Positions 15,678 through 23,736 of a stretch of DNA of 64,000 nucleotides are shown here, one piece after another. The notes under the pieces were generated by a model. That model had not been told where the DNA came from and did not search any database. It saw nothing but the letters and a program-made list of their open reading frames with translations. A program made the position numbers and the translations under genes. Location of the stretch: assembly GCF_014202635.1 (NCBI RefSeq), contig NZ_JACHHD010000006.1, forward strand, positions 38,385 through 102,384, in the 5' to 3' direction. Position 1 is the stretch's first letter. The number at the start of each line of letters is the position of its first letter. Source of the DNA: Faecalicoccus acidiformans (GTDB taxonomy: Bacteria; Bacillota_I; Bacilli_A; Erysipelotrichales; Erysipelotrichaceae).

Positions 15678-15703
15678 TTTTCTAGGGTGAGAGATGTTCT
15701 CCT

Positions 15704-15727
15704 GCAGGGTTTATCCCTGCTTTTTTG
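15704..15727 (+). terminator. Intrinsic terminator of ribU
   Basis: GCAGGG, TTTAT loop, CCCTGC, then TTTTTT; the T run leads straight into the tRNA-Ser promoter. Confidence 0.85.
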
Positions 15728-15728
15728 T

Positions 15729-15757
15729 TTGACAGAAAAAGTATTCCTTAGTATTAT
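15729..15757 (+). promoter_or_regulatory. Promoter of tRNA-Ser
   Basis: TTGACA (15729-15734), 17-bp spacer, TATTAT (15752-15757). Confidence 0.75.
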
Positions 15758-15768
15758 ATTTAGGCACT

Positions 15769-15856
15769 GGAGAGTTGTCCGAGCGGTTTAAGGTGCAGTC
15801 TTGGAAAGGCTGTGTGGTTAACGCCACCAAGGGTTCGAATCCCTTACTCTCCGCCA
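15769..15856 (+). tRNA. tRNA-Ser (GGA anticodon)
   Basis: An 88-nt class II tRNA: acceptor GGAGAGT/ACTCTCC, anticodon arm CAGTC-TTGGAAA-GGCTG (GGA), a long variable arm (GTGGTTAACGCCAC), T arm AAGGGTTCGAATCCCTT, and encoded GCCA at 15853-15856. A terminator follows. Confidence 0.95.
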
Positions 15857-15865
15857 TGAGTAGAT

Positions 15866-15892
15866 AAGTCCTTTATTGAAAGGACTTTTTTT
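15866..15892 (+). terminator. Intrinsic terminator of tRNA-Ser
   Basis: AAGTCCTTT (15866-15874) pairs with AAAGGACTT (15879-15887), then TTTTT. Confidence 0.8.
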
Positions 15893-15939
15893 ATGGCGTG
15901 ATTGTTGAGAATAGAAAGCCTTTTTGGATTTTGAATCTC

Positions 15940-16698
15940 TTAAAATAAGATTTGATTTATCGAAGAAAGGCTGATGAAGACAAAAATAGCGATGATTAAG
16001 AAGATCAAAATGCCAGACACGACTTTCCAATCTTTTTTTGAAACGGTATTATTTATATCTTTTTCTGCTTGTTTACAGAGATCGATATATGCAAGCTGTT
16101 GTTCTTTATATTTATCGATCCTTTCTTTTTTAGACTCTTCTATACGTTGTTGTTTTTCTTCTGCTGATTCTTGTTTTGAGAGAATCAAATCAATTTTATA
16201 ATGTTTATGATTTAAGTTTTGTCTTTTGAAAGTCCGGTCTTCTTGCAGGCATTTGGTTTCTCCTCCATATACAATAACGGATAAGGTGTCAAATTGTTGG
16301 TTGGTGTAAAGAGAAAATAAGCCTGTAGACTTTGTTTTTTCAATCATACCAACAGGTTTATGTTCTAAAATGAGAAGGAGCTGATCATTTTGGTATTTTA
16401 AATCAAATTTCGATTTTTCGTATTTTTTCATAAAACGATAGATCGTTTGGCCTTGTTTTTTATGAGATAGAATACTCCTAGAATCCAAATAAAAATCTGG
16501 ATTTTCATTCTCTTCTTGAAATAAGTCTAAAGATTCTAAATGGGAAAGATATTGATCCAGATTTTGAATGGAGTAACATATCTTGGAAGAAACTTCTTCT
16601 GGTTCTATATAATAAGATACTGGCTTGATAGTTTTTTGGGGAATTTTCTTAGGCTTTAAAAATTGAGCCATAAAGGGAGAATTTGTTTTATTAGTCAT
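15940..16698 (-). CDS. Hypothetical tail-anchored protein
   Basis: 252 residues from the ATG at 16698, which has an AGAGG site; the open frame begins earlier (16755), but that stretch has no ribosome site. The N-terminal part is hydrophilic with beta-like segments (DLKYQNDQLLLILEHKPVGMI). Residues about 180-225 are a charged coiled-coil stretch (KQESAEEKQQRIEESKKERIDKYKEQ). The C terminus is a single hydrophobic helix (VVSGILIFLIIAIFVFISL), so the body is probably cytoplasmic and held to the membrane by its tail. I recognise no family. Single gene. Confidence 0.7.
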   Translation of the reverse strand: MTNKTNSPFMAQFLKPKKIPQKTIKPVSYYIEPEEVSSKICYSIQNLDQYLSHLESLDLFQEENENPDFYLDSRSILSHKKQGQTIYRFMKKYEKSKFDLKYQNDQLLLILEHKPVGMIEKTKSTGLFSLYTNQQFDTLSVIVYGGETKCLQEDRTFKRQNLNHKHYKIDLILSKQESAEEKQQRIEESKKERIDKYKEQQLAYIDLCKQAEKDINNTVSKKDWKVVSGILIFLIIAIFVFISLSSINQILF

Positions 16699-16848
16699 GG
16701 ATTTGCCTCTTTTTCTAGCTTCATTATAGGAAAAGTAAAGTAGGGATTCAATCAAAAAGGGATTTCTGTAATTGTGTGAAAATATAGAATTTTCATGACT
16801 TTTACATAAAAGATGTTAGAATACTCTGTATGAAAGGAATGTGTGTGT

Positions 16849-17385
16849 ATGCGAGACCCTTATGAAGTGTTAGGTGTATCCCGTGATGCTTCCGCAGATG
16901 AAATAAAATCCGCTTACCGGAAACTTGCCAAAAAATATCACCCGGATCTTCATCCTGGAGATGAAGAATGTGCTAAAAAGATGCAAGAAGTCAATGCGGC
17001 TTACGATCAAATCACAAATCCAGAAAAGTATCGTTCTACTTATTCACAATATCAACAAGGACAATCCAATCCTTATGGAAATGCATATCAAGACCCTTTT
17101 AGCTTCTTCTATGATCAGCAATCCAATCAGGGCCCTTTTCAGAACACGCATTTTTATTACTATGGGCCTTTTGGGTTTGGTTCATCCAATGGATCTACGC
17201 AACGAAGAAGCAGCGGTTCGTTTTTGCGAAACTTTATTATTTTGATTTTTATCATTAATATGCTTTCGTATTGTTCGCGCTGGTATTATCCTATGTATTA
17301 TTATTCTGGGGATTCCAGATCGGCTGAACAGACACAGGAAGAACAAAGAAATCAGTGGAATACAGAAAACAGCGTGGAAGCCTAA
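16849..17385 (+). CDS. Short J-domain protein with C-terminal membrane segment
   Basis: 178 residues from the ATG at 16849 (AAAGGA ten bases upstream; an earlier in-frame GTG at 16843 is too close to it). Residues 1-65 are a complete J domain with the HPD tripeptide (YHPDLHPGD) that stimulates DnaK ATPase. The middle is Gln/Asn/Tyr/Phe-rich ([20 protein letters not shown]). Residues about 125-150 contain a hydrophobic stretch ([19 protein letters not shown]), and the end is hydrophilic. It lacks the zinc finger and C-terminal domains of true DnaJ, so it is a specialised co-chaperone, probably at the membrane. Confidence 0.85.
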   Translation: MRDPYEVLGVSRDASADEIKSAYRKLAKKYHPDLHPGDEECAKKMQEVNAAYDQITNPEKYRSTYSQYQQGQSNPYGNAYQDPFSFFYDQQSNQGPFQNTHFYYYGPFGFGSSNGSTQRRSSGSFLRNFIILIFIINMLSYCSRWYYPMYYYSGDSRSAEQTQEEQRNQWNTENSVEA

Positions 17386-17406
17386 TCGGATTCCACGCGA
17401 TTTTTA
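17372..17406. terminator. Hairpin spanning the overlapping stops of two convergent genes
   Basis: GCGTGGAA (17372-17379) pairs with TTCCACGC (17391-17398), followed by GATTTTT on the plus strand. The stem lies in the last codons of both the J-domain gene and the convergent gene ending at 17382. Confidence 0.7.
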
Positions 17407-18227
17407 ATTTCCTGTTTTAGATAATCCTTGTCTTGCTCTTTCTTTTTGGGAATAAAATTTTGTATGAAGACAAATCGGTCTTGGTTTTTCACATAAAAGA
17501 AACTGCAGATGGAGAAGATTCCGGCACCTATAAAATTGACGAACAGATCTTCCATGGTATCGATAAGACCGATATCAATATATCCTTTTTCAGAAACTAC
17601 CTCTTTGTTCAATGTGACTTCATGAATATCTTCCATGGTAAAACCAGGAATTGATTCATCTACTCCGGCTGAATGAATGGTCGTGATCAACGTATCTTTT
17701 TGTGTATCCATTTCAAAGAATCGGTCCATAGAAAACTCAAAGAATTCCCAAAGGACGCCAATTGTCATTGAAAAGGTAAAAGAGACAATAGCCATATAGA
17801 TTGGTGAAAGAGTAAATTGAATCTTTTGACTGCGGTTGAGTAAGTTGACTGTAGAGAATCCAACAGCGGCACATACAAACCCGTTGATTGTATGTAGAAT
17901 TGTATCCCAATAAGGAATCGAAAAATAATAGTTGTCGATTTCACCTAGGATTTCAGCGGCATAGATAAAGACTAAGATCAAAATCTCTAAAAAAATAGGC
18001 AGTTCAACTTTAAAAGTCAATTGCACAAAGCTGGGAACTAGAAATAAGAGCAACGTCAAAATGCATGTAAAGATATTTTCGTAGTTTCCTAACATAATTT
18101 GACGAATTAAAACCAATATAACAAGGAACCGCAGAATAGAATAGACCAAAAAGGAAGATCGGTGTTCTCGAACTTCTATTTTTAAGGCAGCAAAAAGACT
18201 CCTGAAATAAGTTTTTATTTTATGCAT
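17382..18227 (-). CDS. DUF2238/YjdF-like polytopic membrane protein
   Basis: 281 residues with about six or seven helices in residues 20-190 and a last helix near 240. Conserved-looking polar residues sit in membrane context: [30 protein letters not shown] and [13 protein letters not shown], an H/E/D set reminiscent of DUF2238 (YjdF-like) membrane proteins of unknown function. The C terminus is basic and cytoplasmic. The gene overlaps the TrmH-type methyltransferase gene upstream by 8 bases, and its stop overlaps the J-domain gene by 4 bases. Confidence 0.6.
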   Translation of the reverse strand: MHKIKTYFRSLFAALKIEVREHRSSFLVYSILRFLVILVLIRQIMLGNYENIFTCILTLLLFLVPSFVQLTFKVELPIFLEILILVFIYAAEILGEIDNYYFSIPYWDTILHTINGFVCAAVGFSTVNLLNRSQKIQFTLSPIYMAIVSFTFSMTIGVLWEFFEFSMDRFFEMDTQKDTLITTIHSAGVDESIPGFTMEDIHEVTLNKEVVSEKGYIDIGLIDTMEDLFVNFIGAGIFSICSFFYVKNQDRFVFIQNFIPKKKEQDKDYLKQEIKNRVESD

Positions 18228-18966
18228 GATGGAATCGACTCCTTAATGTATACATCAAGATTCCTCCGGCAATCGCAACATTGAGACTTTCAAATTGTTC
18301 CATTTCGATTTTAATCAGGTCATCACAAAGATCCAGAAGTTCTGGATGAACTCCTTGTCCCTCATTGCCTAAAACAATTCCATAGGGCTCTTGAACGCGT
18401 ACTTGGCTTAGAGGTACAGATTTTTGATGTAGACAAGTGCCCAAAATTCTCATTCCTTTTTTTTGATGGGCGGATATCACATTCTGGAGATTGTCTCGTT
18501 GGATGGGAATATGGAAAATGGCACCTTGAGAAGCTTGTAAAACTTTTGGATTATAAAAATCAACTGTATGCTCTGAACAGTAGATCTTATCAATTCCAAA
18601 TGAAAAAGCGGTGCGTATTAGGGTTCCGGCATTTCCAGGATCTTGGATATCGTCCAGAATTAAGACTGCATTTTCTTGCACAGGATCTTGTTTTGGTTTT
18701 TTACATAGTCCAATGATCTTGGCTTGAGAGTTTTGGTTTGATAGTTTTTGTAAGACGGGAGCAGAACAGAAGGTTGTCCGATCTTCAAAAAACGGATTCA
18801 TTCCTTCTAATAAAAAGACTTCCATTAGGCATTGGGCACGTTCTGCTTCTTCAATCATATGTGCACCTTCTACAAGAAAGAGTCCAGTATGGTCTCTTTC
18901 TTTTTTTGTATGAAGTTTACAAAGCTGTTTTAAGTTTTTGTTCTGTGTTGAGTTGATGATTTTCAT
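18220..18966 (-). CDS. TrmH/SpoU-family rRNA or tRNA 2'-O-methyltransferase
   Basis: 248 residues with the SPOUT layout: an N-terminal substrate-binding part (STQNKNLKQLCKLHTKKERDHTGLFLVEG), then the knotted catalytic domain. Motif 1 is DIQDPGNAGTLIRTA, motif 2 is GIVLGNEGQGVHPELL and motif 3 is ESLNVAIAGGILMY. It transfers methyl from SAM to a ribose 2'-OH; the target RNA is not predictable. The N-terminal LFLVEG block is that of the YsgA/RlmB-like group. Its ATG overlaps the stop of the upstream membrane gene by 4 bases (translational coupling). Confidence 0.92.
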   Translation of the reverse strand: MKIINSTQNKNLKQLCKLHTKKERDHTGLFLVEGAHMIEEAERAQCLMEVFLLEGMNPFFEDRTTFCSAPVLQKLSNQNSQAKIIGLCKKPKQDPVQENAVLILDDIQDPGNAGTLIRTAFSFGIDKIYCSEHTVDFYNPKVLQASQGAIFHIPIQRDNLQNVISAHQKKGMRILGTCLHQKSVPLSQVRVQEPYGIVLGNEGQGVHPELLDLCDDLIKIEMEQFESLNVAIAGGILMYTLRSRFHHA

Positions 18967-19517
18967 GGCTCTATTGTAGCATGCCTTTTGGAAAATGCCA
19001 CGTTAACTAGGATGAGGTTCACGAAGGTAGAAAAACTGATCTCGGTACTGGCCGTGATATGTCCCGGGATACAAAGGCAGAGAAAAGAGAATGCGAAGCT
19101 AGTCAATAATACTTTTTCCCAAAAAACGAGATCCTTTTTCCAGCCAAAGTAGGTAAGCCATTCTAGAACAAAAGCACCTACACTTAGAATAGCAAGCCAA
19201 ACATGAAGATCCTGAATCCAAACAGAAGATTGAGGCACATAAGGAATCGTGCAGGAAAGCACCATACTTATACAGATGATCTGATGAAGTCTCTTTTTAA
19301 AAGGAAATAATGTTTTTTGCCAACAACGTAAAGATAGATCATAAAAACCAAAAGCACTTATACAAGCCCATAAGATCAAATAGACCGGATGGCCAAGAGT
19401 ATTTCCAATGTAACTGAGGTTATCATAAAAAACATCGATCCAACAAAAGGGCAGCAGGTTGATTAAAGGATTGAAGACACAAAAAATAAACAAATAGATC
19501 CATCTCTTAATACTCAT
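18963..19517 (-). CDS. Hypothetical six-helix membrane protein
   Basis: 184 residues, nearly all hydrophobic, with about six helices and short loops. The opening IFCVFNPLINLLPF and LSYIGNTLGHPVYLI recall DUF998-type integral membrane proteins, but the match is loose. First gene of a three-gene minus-strand unit with the TrmH-type methyltransferase and the DUF2238-like protein. No function is assigned. Confidence 0.65.
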   Translation of the reverse strand: MSIKRWIYLFIFCVFNPLINLLPFCWIDVFYDNLSYIGNTLGHPVYLILWACISAFGFYDLSLRCWQKTLFPFKKRLHQIICISMVLSCTIPYVPQSSVWIQDLHVWLAILSVGAFVLEWLTYFGWKKDLVFWEKVLLTSFAFSFLCLCIPGHITASTEISFSTFVNLILVNVAFSKRHATIEP

Positions 19518-19596
19518 GAAAAAATTTTATCGTTTTTTTGTTTTTTTGTCATTGTCTACCGTATCTAATAGTGAGGTTACAAAGAGGTGAAACACT

Positions 19597-20583
19597 ATGC
19601 AAGAATGGGTCCGCGTCATTTCAAGAACATCTTCGGCCTTGGACGTTGTTTTAAATCGTCCAGATCAATTAGATGTCAATATTTTCAAGAAGATGGCAGC
19701 GGATGATTATTGCCTGAAATCGATGCTTCATGATCCAAAGCGGGCCTTGATTCGATATTCTACACAAGACCTGGTCACTTTATCCGATTTTTTAGACCAA
19801 GTATCCTTTGAAAATGAAGATGGATATCTTTTCTTAAAGAATCTTTTCGAATGTGCGATAGCAGTCAATCGCAACAAACCTGTCTTATTCGATCCATCAT
19901 TTGTTTTTGTTTCAGGATACGGGGATGCCTTTTTCTTTTTGGTTGTACCTTTGCGTCTGGAAGAATGGATGTTTCAAAAAGTCCAGATTCAGGAATGGGT
20001 CCAGTATCTTCGTGATCATTTTAAGACGACGACAGATTATGAGATTCCGGGATTTCTGGTTCGGTTTTTACAGGCAAAAGAGTTCTCTTTGCCCAACCTG
20101 GTCTTAGGGTTAGATCAATTAAAACGAACCTTTCATCCGAAACGGTCCATATTTTTCTGGAATCATAAAAAAGAGATCTTTCGTTTAAAAGAGCCAGTTC
20201 GCATTTTATACGATTCATCTGTTTTATGGCAAGACGAACCATTATCATCTCAAGATCAGACGCAGTTGATTGGCCATACCATTGATCAAGGGGCTTGTTT
20301 AGAGTCTCTGCAAGATAACCAGCGCTTCGAATTGCGCTTCGAGACTACTTTGATCGGTCGCTCCATCGCATCGGATATACGATTACCTGACGACTCTATT
20401 TCCTTAAAGCATGCCGAGATTCTTTGTGAGAATGACCGATACTATATCAAAGATCTGAAAAGTAAAAACGGTACTTATCTGAATGACAAAAAAGTGATTC
20501 GAAAGATGCGCCTCAAGGATCAAATGGTTATTTCTTTTGGAAGTTGTAGTTTCCGCTTTCATCAAGAAGATGCCGGATCGTGA
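19597..20583 (+). CDS. T7SS-associated protein: DUF6382-like N domain plus FHA domain
   Basis: 328 residues, cytoplasmic, first gene of the type VII locus. Residues 1-180 match the style of DUF6382, a domain that precedes FHA domains in Firmicute T7SS loci. Residues about 245-325 are a forkhead-associated domain with the phosphothreonine-binding signature GRSIASDIRLPDDSISLKHAEI and KDLKSKNGTYLND. FHA domains bind phospho-Thr peptides, and the kinase-like next gene overlaps this one by 14 bases, so it may be the partner. Start ATG 19597 has AAGAGGTG eight bases upstream. Confidence 0.85.
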   Translation: MQEWVRVISRTSSALDVVLNRPDQLDVNIFKKMAADDYCLKSMLHDPKRALIRYSTQDLVTLSDFLDQVSFENEDGYLFLKNLFECAIAVNRNKPVLFDPSFVFVSGYGDAFFFLVVPLRLEEWMFQKVQIQEWVQYLRDHFKTTTDYEIPGFLVRFLQAKEFSLPNLVLGLDQLKRTFHPKRSIFFWNHKKEIFRLKEPVRILYDSSVLWQDEPLSSQDQTQLIGHTIDQGACLESLQDNQRFELRFETTLIGRSIASDIRLPDDSISLKHAEILCENDRYYIKDLKSKNGTYLNDKKVIRKMRLKDQMVISFGSCSFRFHQEDAGS

Positions 20584-21955
20584 TCGTTACCGACTCTGTA
20601 AACATCTGTCTGATAAAAACAATCTGAAAGTCGATCTGGTCGAAGATCAAATGACAGGGAAACGTTACATAAAAAAATCATTGGACCGCTTACAATGTTC
20701 TCCTCTTTTTTATCACCAGTTCAAGATGGAAATCGATGTATTGTCTCAAATTCAAACTCCGTATATTCCGCAACTAGTCGATGTATGGGAAAATGATCAT
20801 TTGATTGCGCTGATAGAGACATGGTTTGAAGGAGAAGACTTAAAATCATGGGCTCGAGCACATCGAAAAAGTTTGCGACGATGTCGCAAACACTTCGTTT
20901 TGGAACTGATGGACCTCTTGGGAAAACTTCATGAACAGGGATTTCTTTATATTGATCTAAAGCCGGAAAACCTGATTGTCGTACAAGAGCATCTTTGTTT
21001 GATCGATTTTAACGCTTGTATTCCAACGGGTTCTCATCGGGCAAGTTTAGGAACACAAAGATATATGGCTCCAGAGCTTTTGGATTCACGAAGAAAGGAG
21101 GAATCAGCAGATATCTACACGATAGGAGCTGTGTTTAAGCAATTCTTTCCATTAGGGCTCATACGGTTCTGGCTGTGGAAATGCAGACGAAAGGATCCGT
21201 TGAAGAGGTATGCTTCTATTTCTGAGGCTCGACATGGATTGAATCGGCTGTTATGGGGAAAAAGAATCGGAATTTTAATGATTTCAATCATTCTGTCTGT
21301 TTTCTTCTCCATGTTTCGATCTTTTACACCCGCAGATGTTGTTCAAGAATATGAAAAGGAATTTCTGGAATTACGAGGATCGCGTCCTATCAAGGCACAG
21401 GAGCTTTTATCAAAGTGGATTATCGATCAACGTTTTGAAACAGATGTTTTGAAAGATGCAGATGTAGCTTCATTTTTTTTAGATCAAGGGATCTTGAGCG
21501 GAAATGAAAACATTATTCAGTATCTGATGGATCATGTGCCCCAAAGAACCTTGGAGTCTCTTTCATTAGAGTCGCAACTGGCTGTTTTACGCTTTCAGGA
21601 TCCTTTGACATATCCCAATATACAAAAGCTTTTGAAACAAATTGTTCAGGAACCTTCCGGATTAAATCAAGCTTATCATTTTTTACAATTCGAACAAGTT
21701 TTATTGGATAAAGAGATCATATTAGAGAAAGAAGAACGAAATCTGGTTAATGATCTGATTTCCTCTTGGAATCAAGAATTAGTTTTAAAGGAAAAAGAGA
21801 GTTTCTTAGAACTGACACTTGTTCATACGGAGTACATCCTGTTTTTAAGAACGCGGAATATAAAAGATTTAGATGTACCAGAGCTGTGGCTGCAAGAGTT
21901 TCAGAATGAAGAGATCGTAGAGATCTTTAAGGATTTGGACAGGAGGACAGCATGA
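20570..21955 (+). CDS. Kinase-like single-pass membrane protein in the EssB position of the T7SS locus
   Basis: 461 residues from the ATG at 20570, which overlaps the FHA gene. Residues 1-230 form a protein-kinase fold: IKKSL (lysine), KMEIDVL (alpha-C Glu), YIDLKPENL (catalytic loop), DFNA where DFG is expected, and YMAPELL. A glycine-rich loop is not visible. One helix follows at about 232-253 (IGILMISIILSVFFSMF), then about 205 helical extracytoplasmic residues. T7SSb EssB/YukC has the same layout with a pseudokinase head, but this head keeps more catalytic residues than usual. Inferred: EssB equivalent, perhaps still able to bind ATP or phosphorylate. Confidence 0.75.
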   Translation: MPDRDRYRLCKHLSDKNNLKVDLVEDQMTGKRYIKKSLDRLQCSPLFYHQFKMEIDVLSQIQTPYIPQLVDVWENDHLIALIETWFEGEDLKSWARAHRKSLRRCRKHFVLELMDLLGKLHEQGFLYIDLKPENLIVVQEHLCLIDFNACIPTGSHRASLGTQRYMAPELLDSRRKEESADIYTIGAVFKQFFPLGLIRFWLWKCRRKDPLKRYASISEARHGLNRLLWGKRIGILMISIILSVFFSMFRSFTPADVVQEYEKEFLELRGSRPIKAQELLSKWIIDQRFETDVLKDADVASFFLDQGILSGNENIIQYLMDHVPQRTLESLSLESQLAVLRFQDPLTYPNIQKLLKQIVQEPSGLNQAYHFLQFEQVLLDKEIILEKEERNLVNDLISSWNQELVLKEKESFLELTLVHTEYILFLRTRNIKDLDVPELWLQEFQNEEIVEIFKDLDRRTA

Positions 21956-23736
21956 AAAAGATACTATGCTTATTGTTTTGTCTCGGCTTGGGAATGCCAA
22001 TGTCAGTGCTGGCTCAAGAAGACAAGCCACCACCCGTGGAAGTGAAAGAGGAGCCTGTTTTATCGGTATGGTGTAATCAAAGAGAGGTGCTAGATCATCT
22101 TGATCTGTATGACGAGAGTGTTTTAGAAGTATATGTCGAAGAGGATGTCCAGTCAGTTTCGGTATGGATCGATGAAAACCCTTATCTCTTTGAGATCGTT
22201 GATGGAACTTTTGAGATCCCGGTGGGGCTGGATAATCAAAAGATACAAATCGAAGTTATCAACGTCTTGGAAGAAACCTTTACAAAAGAAATCCGAGTAC
22301 ATGCATTATCCAATCTGGAAGCTCAGTTACAATTGGAAAAAACATACACATTAAAAGATACACATCAGATTGAGTTTGGATCGGTTTGTTTAGACAAAGT
22401 ACAGGCAAAAATCTATGTCAATGATGAACTTACGCAGACCATCGACTGTCAGGGAAAAAAACAAGTTTCATTCACTTTGTCAAGATCTGGAAAGATACAA
22501 GTGAAACTGGAATATTTAGATTGCAAAGAACCGGTATTGATCAATGGTTCAGAATCGCTCATGTTTTTCTTTTCGTGTGAACAGCCAAAGATTCAAATTC
22601 TTTCTCAAACCACGATATCTAATCAAGACATTCCTATACAATTTATCGGGCCAGATTTTATTGAGAGGGTAGAGGTTCGAGTGGACGATGGACAATCCGT
22701 TCATACGTATACAACTTTAGAAGATCTAACGCTATTAAAAAGAGAGGGAGAAGCAGTCACATATAGAATTACAGTGAATGGCAACGATTTGTTTGGTCGA
22801 TTCTTTTCACACGATCAAATTGTAACGATCGATGCCAAGAAACCATATTTAACTGTATTACATGGTGATCAAATCTTGCATCCTGGTACTTTGAATCTGT
22901 TCTCTCAGCGCTCAAGTTTGAACATGGTTTGGGATGAGCCAACGTCGACGAAGGTTTTTGCCTGGGTACAAGGAAAGCAAATTGAAATCGAAAATTTGAA
23001 TTCTCTTTGGACTTCTTGGCCTGATTTTTCCGCTTTTTCTGTGTTGATTCAAGGGCAAGATCCAGTGGGAAATGTTTCGAACTATACATTTGATCTTCAA
23101 GTGATACCTCCGGTTTTGCCTACAACTCCGAAAACTCCGATTCAGGATACAATGGAAGAGTTGAAGTCAGAAAAGCAATCCGATGAAAAAGAAGAAAAAG
23201 AAATAGAAACAGTCAATACAAGTTGGATACCTGGAAATATACAAGATATTCAAAAAGTGCATAGAACATGGAAAATCAATGATTCTCAACAAGTGATATT
23301 AGAAAAACAAGAAAAAGAGATCGAAGATCATACGCGACCGTTGATTCAAGTCCGTGCAGGAAAAGATTGCGATCTTGCGAAACTTCAACTGCATGATCGC
23401 GTTCTTATCACTTTAGTCAATACACAGTCGTATTCGCAAGATCGATTTGTCGAGATTGTGATTAATGGGAAAAAAGCAGACCTGGATCTTTTAAAAAAAG
23501 ATGTCTTAGGGAATGAATTTCTTGAGTTTGTAATTGAAGATCCAACGACGACGATCGAAGCAAAGGCGATTGACAATTCAGATAACATCACGACATTTTA
23601 TAAAACTTTAAAAGTTATGGAAGAAAGACCATTCTCATGGCTGCCCATAATCGGGATTGGAACAATCGTTCTTATCGGAGCTGTGGTTTTGATCATTTTA
23701 AGAAAACATGATAAGAATCAAGATTTTGAAGGATGA
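21952..23736 (+). CDS. Exported single-pass protein with Ig-like repeats, T7SS locus
   Basis: 594 residues. Residues 1-21 are a signal peptide ending VLAQED. Residues about 30-380 look like three or four beta-sandwich repeats (YDESVLEVYVEEDVQSVSV; PKIQILSQTTISNQDIPIQF; DAKKPYLTVLHGDQIL). Residues about 400-425 are a Lys/Glu-rich linker, then comes another beta domain, a membrane helix at about 563-583 (WLPIIGIGTIVLIGAVVLIIL) and a short basic tail. The start overlaps the kinase-like gene by ATGA, so the two are coupled. It is not similar in length or pattern to EsaA or EssA; it may supply the extracytoplasmic part of this secretion system. Confidence 0.75.
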   Translation: MKKILCLLFCLGLGMPMSVLAQEDKPPPVEVKEEPVLSVWCNQREVLDHLDLYDESVLEVYVEEDVQSVSVWIDENPYLFEIVDGTFEIPVGLDNQKIQIEVINVLEETFTKEIRVHALSNLEAQLQLEKTYTLKDTHQIEFGSVCLDKVQAKIYVNDELTQTIDCQGKKQVSFTLSRSGKIQVKLEYLDCKEPVLINGSESLMFFFSCEQPKIQILSQTTISNQDIPIQFIGPDFIERVEVRVDDGQSVHTYTTLEDLTLLKREGEAVTYRITVNGNDLFGRFFSHDQIVTIDAKKPYLTVLHGDQILHPGTLNLFSQRSSLNMVWDEPTSTKVFAWVQGKQIEIENLNSLWTSWPDFSAFSVLIQGQDPVGNVSNYTFDLQVIPPVLPTTPKTPIQDTMEELKSEKQSDEKEEKEIETVNTSWIPGNIQDIQKVHRTWKINDSQQVILEKQEKEIEDHTRPLIQVRAGKDCDLAKLQLHDRVLITLVNTQSYSQDRFVEIVINGKKADLDLLKKDVLGNEFLEFVIEDPTTTIEAKAIDNSDNITTFYKTLKVMEERPFSWLPIIGIGTIVLIGAVVLIILRKHDKNQDFEG

